Shown: piece after piece, positions 49,742 through 60,938 of the stretch
Position numbering within the stretch: position 1 is the stretch's first letter
Layout: every line of letters starts with the position of its first letter
DNA from: Arachis hypogaea
Lineage: Eukaryota; Streptophyta; Magnoliopsida; Fabales; Fabaceae
Direction: 5' to 3'
Assembly (NCBI RefSeq): GCF_003086295.3
Contig: NC_092038.1
Location: 128,925,518-128,989,517, forward strand
DNA: 64,000 bases
Notes under the pieces: model-generated
What the model saw: only the letters and a program-made list of their open reading frames with translations
What the model was told of the DNA's origin: nothing
Databases searched by the model: none
Program-made: the position numbers and the translations under genes

Positions 49742-51516
49742 TGATGGTTTCAGTGGCTAAGAGAATGGGGGTTGAATCTTAGCCCCTTTTTGCTTGATTA
49801 CACTTTCTGATCTTGGAGGAGACTTTTTTGTTTTTGTCTCGTCCCTAGCCACGAGACTTTTTACTTTTGTCTCGTCACTTGGCACGAGATATTTTTGGTT
49901 TCAGCTCCTGTGCAGTAGAAACAGAAATGGAGTAGTAGAGAAAGAAGATTACACCCAGATATATCCTGGTTTAGCTGCTAAGTGCAATGCAGCCTACATC
50001 CAGTCTCCATCACAACTATGATGGAATTTCACTATAATCAATCTGATTATAAACTGTAAAGTGCTAACCCAACTTACAAGGAAATTCTCACAAAATCATG
50101 AAATACAACATAGATGAACAAAGGAATTCTAAGGACATCTATGGTTTTTTCTTTTAATTTTGCACTCTCTGCCTTTTTTTGCTCTATGGCTTTTTCATAC
50201 AAACCTCACGTTTGCCTTTTTCCATGAGACTCGAGACATGACAAAATTAAACAGAAAAATACTAAACAGAATACATTGAAGGAGAAGAAAATCTGTAAGC
50301 TTAGGTAGCCATGAGAATCCTGTGCCTTGCACTCTCACTGCTTACTTCTAATTCCTTCAAAACAGATCCGGTTCAGCCACACAGAAAGAAGAGATAACTC
50401 ATGCAAAATTCAACATGCAAATACCTCTAGTTCTTCTTTGGTCATCACTCTTCATCAATCCGAGCGCTCCATCCTTGGCTTGCTCTCCAAGATGGATTTC
50501 TGGCCCTTGATGCTTCATGATGATGATGGCTTCATCTGCTCCAATCTCTGTCTCTTCCATCACTTCGCCACTCTAGCTACTTCCTGTGGTGGTTGAGCAG
50601 AATCAGAGACAAGCCATGCCTCCAAAGATCTCTTCTTTGCTGGCCGAATCTCCTACTTTCTTTTTGGGTATGAGGAGCTCGAGATTACCTCACCAAATCT
50701 TACCATTTTTGGTGAAAATCTCAGCCACAACATACTTTTATTTTGTTATGTTTTCTTGCCATCATTATGATGGTCTTGAGACGTTCTCCATCTCCTTTTC
50801 GGTGAGTAGGTGTGGCTTCCATGGCTTCCATTGTTTTCTGGTTAATGACCGAAAAAGAGAGAGAGAGAGATGAGAGAGAAGAAAGGGCTAGAACAAAAGC
50901 AACTAAATGAATCATATTAATTGAAGTGAGATTGCTTTTACTTCCCTTGTAGAATAGCGTGAAGCAATGATGCCTTCAATCAAATCAATGTCAAATTCTC
51001 TCTCATGTTTCCAATGCATGTAATAACTTCATTTTAACAAAATTTGAATTCCACTAGAAGTGGATTCCGTTGGAAGCTAGAAGCAATACATTTGCTTTCT
51101 CTTCAACTTGGTTTCGGACCAAGTTTGGAAACATTCATCAAAAATTAAGATTGGGCTAGGTAGCAACATCTTTTAATCTGGTCGAATAATAACATTTGCT
51201 TTCCTGATGAAATTTTGGATCATGCATTGAGCAAGTAGGAAAGCATATTCAACTTGGGCTTATAATAATAATGGATCAATTTGGCCCAAATAATAAAACT
51301 TTTTCAGCCAACATTCATATAACAGGAATTACATAGGGCTGAATTTTAATTTATTGGGCTTGAGATCTCTCTTTTTATTTCGGCCCAAATAAAACCTGCA
51401 ACACAAAATTATTAATTAATATATGTTAAATGAGAATCAAATTAATAATTTTGTAATTAACTATTTTAATAATGTTGTCATCATAAATATTAATTTAGAG
51501 TTTTCCAAATTCATCA
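49742..51516 (-). repeat. 3' LTR of the Copia element (left copy)
   Basis: About 1,775 bp, close to the right copy and to the solo LTR at 15790-17713. The near-identical short frames in both copies (50327-50596 and 59745-60014) are LTR sequence, not genes. Confidence 0.95.
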
Positions 51517-51530
51517 ATCTCCCCCTTGAT
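51517..51530 (-). promoter_or_regulatory. Polypurine tract of the Copia element
   Basis: On the minus strand AAGGGGGAGAT abuts the 3' LTR, the standard plus-strand primer of plant Copia elements. A second similar AAGGGGGAG occurs near 51634-51643. Confidence 0.85.
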
Positions 51531-52366
51531 GACAAACATTATTAAAAATTGAAATGGAAAGAAGTTAAAGGTTAGAGTATAGGATACTCCCTTTGAATGT
51601 TTCAAATTTCTCCCCCTTTCAAATTGTCACAAGGCTCCCCCTTAATATATGTCATTTTTACCAAGGGAAGCTTTATACCTGTAACAATTTAATCAAGCTT
51701 CAAGTAACAATGTTATTTAGCATATTCATTCCATGATGCTAAATGCTTGATTTATGAGTAGATTTGAATGATATACAAAATTTATTTGCTATCACAAATT
51801 TAATTTTCTGCTCAAACATACCATAATCAATCAAAATCTGTTTTTGGTAAAAATCTTGCTTTTCAAAAATATTTTTCAATAAATCAGAGCAATCTTGGTA
51901 GGAAAAATATTTTTCAATCATGATTTAATCTTTCCAAACACAGCAACTTTCATCATTAAGAACTGCCAAAAATAAATCCGTAAATCATTTTACCAAGGTA
52001 AGTAGTAAACACATTTTACCAAGATAAACATCAAATAATGGCAGCAATCAAGATAAACCGAATACATTCTCAATCAACATAAGCTAAATGCATTGTTTAA
52101 TCATCAATAGAGGTGATCATGAATTTTCACAAAATGAAAATTTCATCCCCTATTCCAGTTTCAAATTTTTTTAACCTTATTCTCCCTCTTTTGTCATCAA
52201 AGGGGCACCTGCAATCAAAATTTTGTCATAGGAAACAAGATATGAAAGATATAACCAAACAAAATAGAGTATCACAGAGTATCTCAGAGTTATAGCAGTA
52301 TCTTAACACAAAATAGAGAAACAGATTGAGCCTATTTAAGCCAATATCCTAAACTTAAACAGAAAT
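51531..52366. other. Copia 3' internal non-coding region
   Basis: AT-rich sequence between the env-like ORF and the PPT. Repeated words such as taccaaggtaag / taccaagataaac occur near 51990-52025. No gene is supported. Confidence 0.5.
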
Positions 52367-53905
52367 TTAATCATCAGATAAATGCAGATCAGATTCTCCT
52401 GCATCTTCTTCATCATCAAGTCCCAAATCCTTCTCCAAGTTTTCCAGCATTAGACCCACTCTATCTTTGCATCTCATCCATGCTCTTTCAGATTCATATG
52501 CGAGTTTACGGGCAGCCTTATGAGATTGTATCATGACTTCTGACATATTTAAAAATTCTGTGAGAATTTCTTTGATAGACTTGGTAGTCTTGGAGGACTC
52601 AGGTCTGTCCTCAAACTCACTTTCTGAAGCCATGAATTTCTTGCTTTTGGGTCCTTTAACTGCTCCTCCTCCTTTAACCATTGAAACTTTGTTCTCTACA
52701 GCCTCATTCAAAATGTCAACTTTAAAGAATTTAAAGATACTCGTTAAGAACATATCATAGGGCAGATTTGCCTTTTTGGTGCTCCTGACCGAGTCCCACA
52801 TATGGCGGATCATAATATAACCAAAAGAAATGGGAGTAGATATAACAAGAGCAAATAAGATGAGGGAGTCAGAATATGTTACTCTATTGTGAGACCCGCT
52901 TTGAGGAGTCAAGATGTGGGTGATGATCCTGTGAAGTAATGAGTTGGTGGAACCTAGGGCCTTGTGAGTAAGAACATTTCCATCCAAGCCTGAGAGATGC
53001 TCACATATGTGTTGAAGAACAACCTTATGGGTGACGCTGACTTGTGTGTCCCATCTGTCGGCTATGTATGCTCTCGCCCCTTCATCTTTGTATCCCAAGA
53101 TAGTTCCAATGGTGGCAGTGTCAAGAGTGATGTGAACTCTTTTCACATATGAATGGAGGGTGCCATCAATAAGTCTCATGTTGGCGTAGAACTCACGAAC
53201 CAGACCTGGATAAACTGGCTTCTGGATGTGAAGCAGAGGAATCCATTGAAGCAGTTCGAAGAGAGGAGAGAGATTTATTCCCTTTTTGGCAAGAATCTCA
53301 AGATTGACAAGGTAAGTCAGACAGAGATGACGCTTTTGCAAAACTTCTTTGTGGAATTCATAAGAAGTGCAAGAGTTGAATCTGGCAGGGTCATAATGGG
53401 AGTGAGTTTTGGCAAATTTATTATTAAACTCCAAAGATTCCAGATTTGCCAGTTCCATGGTGTTGTGTAGAACGAATTCTTTTGATTTCTGAGCACTCTT
53501 CCCAGGTGTGGCTTTCTTCGGTGATGGTGGTGGTGATGCAATGGGTGAGGTGCGAGATGATTCTTCCTCAACACTTGGCTCCTTGTTTTTGCCTGGGCCT
53601 GAGCTTTTGTGGGCAATTACTTTCTTTCTCATGGTGGCCGTATGTTTGGATGGTGGTGAGGGAGAAGATGAAGATGTAGAATGAATATGGATATGAGTGT
53701 GGGTCTGTGGAGAGGGGGTCTTTTGAGAAAGGCGAATGCGTTCACTCTTCCTAGAAACCATTTTTTTTTCATGATGAAGAGAAGATATGGAGTTGGAAGA
53801 AGAAGAGATGGCCGAAGAGTGTGGAGAGTGGAGAGAAGTTAGAGGTGCATTAAATGTTGATTGGAAGAGGAAGTTAATGATCATCATGGCGCGGTTATTA
53901 ACCAA
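52367..53905 (-). CDS. Env-like ORF of the Copia element, open
   Basis: A 512-codon frame lies downstream of RNase H, the position of the extra ORF in SIRE/Maximus Copia elements. A Ser/Pro/Lys-rich N-terminus (MVSRKSERIRLSQK is a likely true start about 48 residues in) leads to a conserved globular part with PGLVREFYANMRLIDG, VKRVHITLDTATIGTILGY and a membrane-like ILFALVISTPISFGYIMI stretch. It ends in an acidic, coiled-coil-prone tail. Similar proteins in legume SIRE and Calypso elements are called envelope-like or putative plant transposon protein; no function is proved. It is notable as the only long unbroken ORF here while gag-pol is broken. Confidence 0.75.
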   Translation of the reverse strand: MVNNRAMMIINFLFQSTFNAPLTSLHSPHSSAISSSSNSISSLHHEKKMVSRKSERIRLSQKTPSPQTHTHIHIHSTSSSSPSPPSKHTATMRKKVIAHKSSGPGKNKEPSVEEESSRTSPIASPPPSPKKATPGKSAQKSKEFVLHNTMELANLESLEFNNKFAKTHSHYDPARFNSCTSYEFHKEVLQKRHLCLTYLVNLEILAKKGINLSPLFELLQWIPLLHIQKPVYPGLVREFYANMRLIDGTLHSYVKRVHITLDTATIGTILGYKDEGARAYIADRWDTQVSVTHKVVLQHICEHLSGLDGNVLTHKALGSTNSLLHRIITHILTPQSGSHNRVTYSDSLILFALVISTPISFGYIMIRHMWDSVRSTKKANLPYDMFLTSIFKFFKVDILNEAVENKVSMVKGGGAVKGPKSKKFMASESEFEDRPESSKTTKSIKEILTEFLNMSEVMIQSHKAARKLAYESERAWMRCKDRVGLMLENLEKDLGLDDEEDAGESDLHLSDD

Positions 53906-54196
53906 GGGATTTTCAGGAGTTTGAATAAGTAGTTTCCTAGAATCAAGGGATTAGATGGAGAGAGGGATTTGATTTGACAATAACCACTTCCAATAGGATT
54001 TGATATGACAACAAAAAGATTTTGATCATCATAAAATGAGAGATCAATCAAAAGGTCAAGGTGGGGTCAAAGAGATTTTGTGGGGCCCATGAGAGATAAA
54101 TTCTGCGCAGCCTCCCCCTTAATTACAGCTTTTCCAACATGCTTGTATTTTTATCTCGTCCATTCCTACGAGACAAAACTGAGCAGAGTTAGAATT

Positions 54197-55844
54197 TCAC
54201 AGATTTTCAACAGAACTTAAATCAAACATTCCCAAGCTTTTTCTTAGAGAACATAATCTGTCTTCACAGAGGGGTTTTGTAAAAATGTCAGCAAGTTGAT
54301 CTTCAGATTTTACAAATTAAATATCAATAGTACCCTTTTGCACATGTTCTCTAATAAAATGATATTTGATCTCAATGTGCTTTGTTCTTGAGTGCAAAAC
54401 AGGATTTTTTGAAATATTTATTGCACTCATGTTATCACAAAACAATGGTATACTATTGATCTTTAATTTGTAATCTTCCAACTGTGTTTTTAACCAAATT
54501 AATTGTGAACAACAGGCAGATGCGAATATATATTCAGCTTCAGCTGTGGATAGAGCAACTGTGGCTTGTTTCTTGCTTAACCACATGTTAAGTGAGCTTC
54601 CAAGGAAGCAACACATGCCGGAGGTGCTTCTTCTATCCACTCTATCTCCCGCATAATCTGCATCACAAAACCCTACTGCACAAAAATCATCAGATTTTGG
54701 ATACCATAAGCCATAATCACAAGTTCCCTTAATGTATCTAATGATGCGCTTAACAGCTGAAAGATGAGATTCTTTTGGGTGAGATTGAAATCTTGAACAT
54801 ACACCCACACTTTGAACAATATCCGGTCTAGAGGAGGTAAGATACATTAATGAACCAATCATTCCCCTATACCGTGTTTCATCCACATCTTTGCCATCAT
54901 CATCTTTTTCAAGTTTATTGTTTGGATGCATTGGTGTTCCCATTGGTTTAGAATTTTCTAGGCCAAACTTTTTGATAAGTTCTTTTGCATACTTTCCTTG
55001 GTGAATAAAAGTACCACTAGGAGTTTGTTTAATTTGGAGGCCAAGAAAGAAGGTTAGCTCTCCCATTAAACTCATTTCAAACTCACTAGTCATGAGTTTT
55101 CCAAACTCTTCACACAAGGACTCATTGGCCGATCCAAACACAATATCATCCACATAAACTTGAACTAAAAGTATATCATCATTAGATGCTTTAATGAATA
55201 AAGTTGTGTCTGTGGTACCCCTTGATTTTCCAATAGGAAGACACTAAGCCTTTCATACCAAGCTCTTAGAGCTTGTCTAAGACCATAAAGAGCCTTAGTT
55301 AGTTTGAAAACATGATTTGGAAAATCTTTATGTTCAAAACCGGGGGGTTGTGCCACATACACTTCTTTATCAATAAAGCCATTAAGGAAAGCACATTTAA
55401 CATCCATTTGAAACATTTTGAAACCCTTATGGGTAGTATAGGCAAGAAGCAATCTAATTGCTTCCATTCTAGCTACCGAAGCAAAAGACTCATCAAAATC
55501 TATTCCCTCTTCTTGATCGTAACCTTGGGCCACTAATCTAGCCTTGTTACGAACAACTTGTCCATCCTCACCAAGTTTATTTTTAAACACCCACTTAGTA
55601 CCCGTAACTTTCTTACCATCCGATGAGGTACTAATGTCCAAAACTCATTCTTGTCGAATTGAGCAAGCTCCTCTTCCATAGCCTTGACCCATGATGGGTC
55701 TTCAAGAGCTTCTTTCACATTATTGGGCTCCATTTGTGACAAAAATGCAAAGTTGCTTGGTTCGGATTGTCTTTTGGTTGAGGATCTTGTTGTCACTCCT
55801 TGGGAGGGATCACCAATGATGAAGTCATGAGGATAACCCCTCAT
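54197..55844 (-). pseudogene. Copia reverse transcriptase and RNase H, frameshifted
   Basis: Begins with KEALEDPSWVKAMEEELAQFDKN, then shifts near 55640. RT motifs [19 protein letters not shown] and [10 protein letters not shown] follow, with a second shift near 55165, then YVDDIVFGS. RNase H carries FCDADYAGD..RRSTSG, STAEAEYI and HIEIKYHFIREH. A TAA at 54317-54319 is followed in frame by EDQLADIFTKPL, the normal end, and a stop at 54197. Confidence 0.92.
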
Positions 55845-55850
55845 AGACTT

Positions 55851-57400
55851 TCATTCTCTAGGCTTTCTTTGTGGTGTTGAGCTTTGATGAGTTTCTGTTA
55901 GTCTCACTGTTTCAGTTTCTCGTGCTGGCTCAGGAGACAAAGTGGAAATGTCTCCTCCAATCTGACGAGACAATGCTGGACTGGCAGATTCTTCAATTTG
56001 GGCAGACTTGGGATTTTCTTTGCTTGTTCCAGCTCCTTCACAATCTGAATCAATATCTATCACAGTACTGGGAATTAAGTTAGAATCACAAAAAGTAACA
56101 TGTATGGATTCCTCTATGGTTCTATGTTTTTTAAGGTAAATCCTATAGGCCTTGCTAGTGGTGGAGTATCCAACAAACATTCCTTCATAAGATTTTGGAT
56201 CAAACTTACCAAGATTTTCTTTGTTGTTAAGCACAAAACATTTGCATCCAAAAACATGAAAGTACTTAAGATTTGGAGGGGTTCCTTTCCATAGCTCATA
56301 AGGAGTTCTTTTCAACCCTTTTCTAATTATTGTCCTATTCAAAATATAACATGTTGTATTTACAACTTCAGCCCATAGAAATTTTGGAACCTCATTCTCA
56401 CATAACATAGCCCTAGTCATTTCTTGAAGGCTTCTATTCCTTCTTTCAACAACCCCATTTTGTTGAGGTGTTCTAGGGCATGAAAAATTATGAGAAATTC
56501 CAAAGTCATCATAGAATTTTTTAAAGTCTTGGTTTTCAAATTCTTTTTCGTGATCACTTCTCAAATGAGCTACTTTTAAATCTTTTTCATTTTGAATTTT
56601 CTTGCAAAGGGTTGAGAAAGCATGGCAAGCATCATTTTTATGAGCAAGAAAAAGTACCCAACCAAATCTAGAATAATAATCTACCACTACCAAACCATAG
56701 TGTTTACCTCCTAGACTTTATGTTCTAGTTGGACCAAAAAGATCAATGTGTAACATCTCTAATGACCTTTTGGTTGAGATTCCATCTTTTGGTTTAAAAG
56801 AAGATTTGACTTGTTTGCCTAATTGACAAGCATCACAAGTAAGATCCTTATCAAATTTAATTTTAGGAATTCCTCTAACCAGATTTTTCTTCACTAGCTT
56901 AGAAATTTGGTACATGCTAGCATGACCCAACTTTCTATGCCATAGCCATTTTTCAGATTCAAGAGATGTAAAACATGTTACATTTTGTTCTTTCAAGTCC
57001 TCAAGAGTTAATCCATACACATTGTTGCATCTCTTAGCTTCAAAAAGAATATCCCCAGTTTTTTCACAAACAACTAAGCACACAAATTTTCTAAAAATTA
57101 CTTCAAATCCTAAATCACACAATTGACTTACACTAAGTAAATTATGTTTCAAACCATTGACAAGAAGAACATCATTTATACAAGATGAAAAGTTTTTACC
57201 AACTTTTTCAACGGCCACTATCTTTCCTTTTCCATCATAACCGAAAGTGACAAGTCCTCCATCATATTCATCAAGCTTTATGAAGAAGGTTGTCTTTCCG
57301 GTCATATGCCTAGAGCATCCACTGTCCATGTACCACATATTTTCCTTCCTTTTGGATGCTAGGCATACCTACAAAATAAGCTCAAGTGACCTTAGGTATC
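55851..57400 (-). pseudogene. Copia protease and integrase, broken
   Basis: MDSGCSRHMTG (protease active-site style, about 57330) is followed by the integrase HHCC-type region (WHRKLGHASM ... CDACQLGK). A stop at 56718 splits the integrase core, which continues with VVVDYYSRFGW, LRSDHEKEFEN and PQQNGVVERRNR (DDE). The C-terminal part ends at a stop at 55851. A frame change separates the protease from gag upstream. Confidence 0.92.
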
Positions 57401-57488
57401 CAAATCTTCTTGGATCCTTTCACGTTAAACCATCTCCTATGTTCCAAATCATTGTAATAAAAAACAACTTTGTGAACTTTATCACCAA

Positions 57489-59095
57489 TCATTCTTTCAC
57501 CAAAGAAACACTGAATAGGAAATGATCGCTTCGGTTGCATAACCTACAAAACCTTGGAGTTGCTGTTTTGTTAAAGTAGGTGGGATCTTGAAACCTTGTG
57601 TCATTGGATGAAGAAGCTTTATCTTTAAAAGAAGGTTTCCTATCAGATTTATAAAACCCCAAACCAGCTTTATCAAAGAGTGGTTTTTGACTAGACAGAA
57701 TTTGATTTAGATTTTCAGAACTTTGAGTAAATTTGGCTAAGTCATTTTCAAGACTTTTAACCTTTTTCAGCAACTCTTCATTTTCCTTAAAACAGTTTAC
57801 ATATGCAACTACCGAGTGATCACTTTCACAACTTCTAAGTTGAGCTTTCAACTGCTTATTTTATTCCACAAGATCACAAGCAGTTTCGGCCTCCCTTAGC
57901 TTATCTTTGAGGAAATTATTTTCAGCTTTAAGAATGAAAATTTGTTGTTCAAGATCTTGATTATCAGTCAGAAAACATCTTATTTTTTTAGAAAGGTGAT
58001 CTATCATAAGATGAAGGTCTTCAGTGTCTGGGTTTTGAAAAAATACCTGATCTACATGATTTGCCATGAGACAAGGCTGTGACTTGGTCTCAGATTCTTC
58101 ATCACTTTCTGAGTCATTTTCCAAGTCTTCCCATGATGCCATCAGACCCTTCTTCTTCTTTCCCCCTTTTTGCTTCTCCTCTTTCCTTAACTTAGGACAA
58201 TCAGATTTGAAGTGTCCCATTTCCTTGCAGTTGTAACAAGTTACTTTGCTAAGGTCTTTCTTCATTTTTCTTGAACTGCTGCCTTTGCCTTTGAACTTCA
58301 CAATTTTCCTGAATTTTTTGGCAAACAACACAAATTCATTTTCAGAGGAGTTATCACTGGATTCATCATCCAGGAGGTTAGTTACAGAAGAAAAGGCAAT
58401 TCCTTTCTTTTTTGACTCTCTTTTTAAATAAGTGTTTTCAAAAGCAAGAAGGTTTCCTCTCAAATCATCAAGTGTCATGGAATCAAGGTTACTGCTCTCA
58501 GAAATAATTAAAGCTTTTGTTTCCCACTCTTTAGTGAGACATCTCAGCACTCTTCTCACAAGCACAGAATCGGAATATGTTATTCCCATAGCATCCAAGC
58601 CAACAGTGATGGTGTTGAACCGTTTGAACAGTTCATCAATGGATTCTCCTTTCTTCATTGTAAACATTTCATACTCCCTGTTTAACATGTCTATCCGAGT
58701 CTTCTTTACAATGGTGGTTCCTTCATGAGTGATTTGCAATTTATCCCAGATTTCCTTTGTCGTTGTGCATCATGATACCCGTCGGTACTCCTCAAAGCTG
58801 ATAGCACAGTTGAGTAGATTAACAGCCTTGGCATTTAACTCTATTTTCTTTCTGTCTTCTTCGGTCCAGCTTGCTTCAGGCTTAAGAGTGACTACTCCTT
58901 CAGCACTTGTGTTGATTGGAAATTGAGGACCCTCCAGGATAATCTTCCATAGTCTGTAGTCTACTGCTTGCACAAAGATCTTCATTCTCTCCTTCCAATA
59001 GGTGTAGTTTTTCCCATTGAAAAGAGGCGGTCTGTTGCTTGACTGTCCTTCTGTAAGGTTATAGGACACCAGATTTGAGCCACTGCTTTCTGCCA
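57489..59095 (-). pseudogene. Copia gag, two in-frame stops
   Basis: Starts MAESSGSN near 59095, with the UBN2-type gag motif FNGKNYTYWKERMKIF. A TGA at 58770-58772 interrupts EEYRRVS-stop-CTTTKEIWDKL, a site usually Arg (CGA to TGA). Capsid goes on with FKRFNTITVGLDAMG and the knuckle CYNCKEMGHFKSDCP near 58200-58245. A TAA at 57861-57863 is followed in frame to 57489. Confidence 0.92.
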
Positions 59096-59144
59096 TGAGG
59101 ATCTTTTCTCCAAGCTGCAAAGCTTGATCTCTTTGAGACCAAGC

Positions 59145-59156
59145 TCTGATACCAAT
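59145..59156 (-). promoter_or_regulatory. Primer-binding site (initiator tRNA-Met) of the Copia element
   Basis: TGGTATCAGAGC on the minus strand, one base after the 5' LTR, is complementary to the 3' end of initiator tRNA-Met, the usual Copia primer. Confidence 0.95.
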
Positions 59157-60938
59157 TGATGGTTTTAGTGGCTAAGAGAAGGGGGGGTTGAATCTTAGCC
59201 CCTTTTTGCTTGATTACACTTTCTGATCTTGGAGGAGACTTTTCTGTTTTTGTCTCGTCCCTAGCCACGAGACTTTTTACTTTTGTCTCGTCACTTGGCA
59301 CGAGATATTTTTGGTTTTAGCTCCTGTTCAGTAGAAACAGAAATGGAGTAGTAGAGAAAGAATATTACACCCAGATATATCCTGGTTCAGCTGCTAAGTA
59401 CAATGCAGCCTACATCCAGTCTCCATCACAACTATGATGGAATTTCACTATAATCAATCTGATTACAAACTGTAAAGTGCTAACCCAACTTACAAGGGGA
59501 TTCCCACAGAATCATGAAACACAACATAGATGAACAAAGGAATTCTAAGGACATCTATGACTTTTTCTTTTAATTTTGCACTTTTTTACCTTTTTCCGCT
59601 CTATGGCTTTTCCATACAAACCTCAATGTTTGCCTTTTTCCATGAGACTCAAGACATGACAAAATTAAACAGAAAAATACTAAACAGAATACATTGAAGG
59701 AGAAGAAAATCTGTAAGCTTAGGTAGCTATGAGAATCCTGTGCCTTGCACTCTCACTGCTTACTTCTAATTCCTTCAAAACAGATCCGGTTCAGCCACAC
59801 AGAGAGAAGAGATAACTCATGCAAAATCCAACATGCAAATACCTCTAGTTCTTCTTTGGTAATCACTCTTCATCAATCCGAGCGCTCCATCCTTGGCTTG
59901 CTCTCCAAGATGGATTTCTGGCCCTTGATGCTTCATGATGATGATGGCTTCATCTGCTCCAATCTCTGTCTCTTCCATCACTTCGCCACTCTAGCTACTT
60001 CCTGTGGTGGTTGAGCAGAATCAGAGACAAGCCATGCCTCCAAAGATCTCTTCTTTGCTGGCCGAATCTCCTACTTTCTTTTTGGGTATGAGGAGCTCGA
60101 GATTACCTCACCAAATCTTACCATTTTTGGTGAAAATCTCAACCACAACATACTTTTATTTTGTTATGTTTTCTTGCCATCATCGTGATGGTCTTGAGAC
60201 GTTCTCCATCTCCTTTTCGGTGAATAGGTGTGGCTTCCATGGCTTCCATTGTTTTCTGGTTAATGACCGAAAGAGAGAGAGAGAGAGATGAGAGAGAAGA
60301 AAGGGCTAGAACAAAAGCAACTAAATGAATCATATTAATTGAAATGAGATTGCTTTTACTTCCCTTGTAGAATAGCGTGAAGCAATGATGCCTTCAATCA
60401 AATCAATGTCAAATTCTCTCTCATGTTTCCAATGCATGTAATAACTTCATTTTAACAAAATTTGAATTCCACTAGAAGTGGATTCCGTTGGAAGCTAGAA
60501 GCAATACATTTGCTTTCTCTTCAACTTGGTTTCGGACCAAGTTTGGAAACATTCATCAAAAATTAAGATTGGGCTAGGTAGCAACATCTTTTAATCTGGC
60601 CCAATAATAACATTTGCTTTTCTGATAAAATTTTGGATCATGCATTGAGCAAGTAGGAAAGCATATTCAACTTGGGCTTATAATAATAATGAATCAATTT
60701 GGCCCAAATAATAAAACTTTTTCAGCCAACATTCATATAACAGGAATTACATAGGGCTGAATTTTAATTTATTGGGCTTGAGATCTCTCTTTTTATTTCG
60801 GCCCAAATAAAACCTGCAACACAAAATTATTAATTAATATATGTTAAATGAGAATCAAATTAATAATTTTGTAATTAACTATTTTTATAATGTTTAGTCA
60901 TCATAAATATTAATTTAGAGTTTTCCAAACTCATCACT
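59157..60938 (-). repeat. 5' LTR of the Copia element (right copy)
   Basis: About 1,782 bp, starting TGATGG and ending TCATCA on the plus strand. Differences from the left copy look concentrated in its first 450 bp and are sparse later. Confidence 0.95.

Noticed and set aside
50327..50873. Two overlapping frames repeated almost exactly at 59745-60291
   Set aside because: They are parts of the paired Copia LTRs; identity follows from LTR duplication, and no domain or codon structure is visible.
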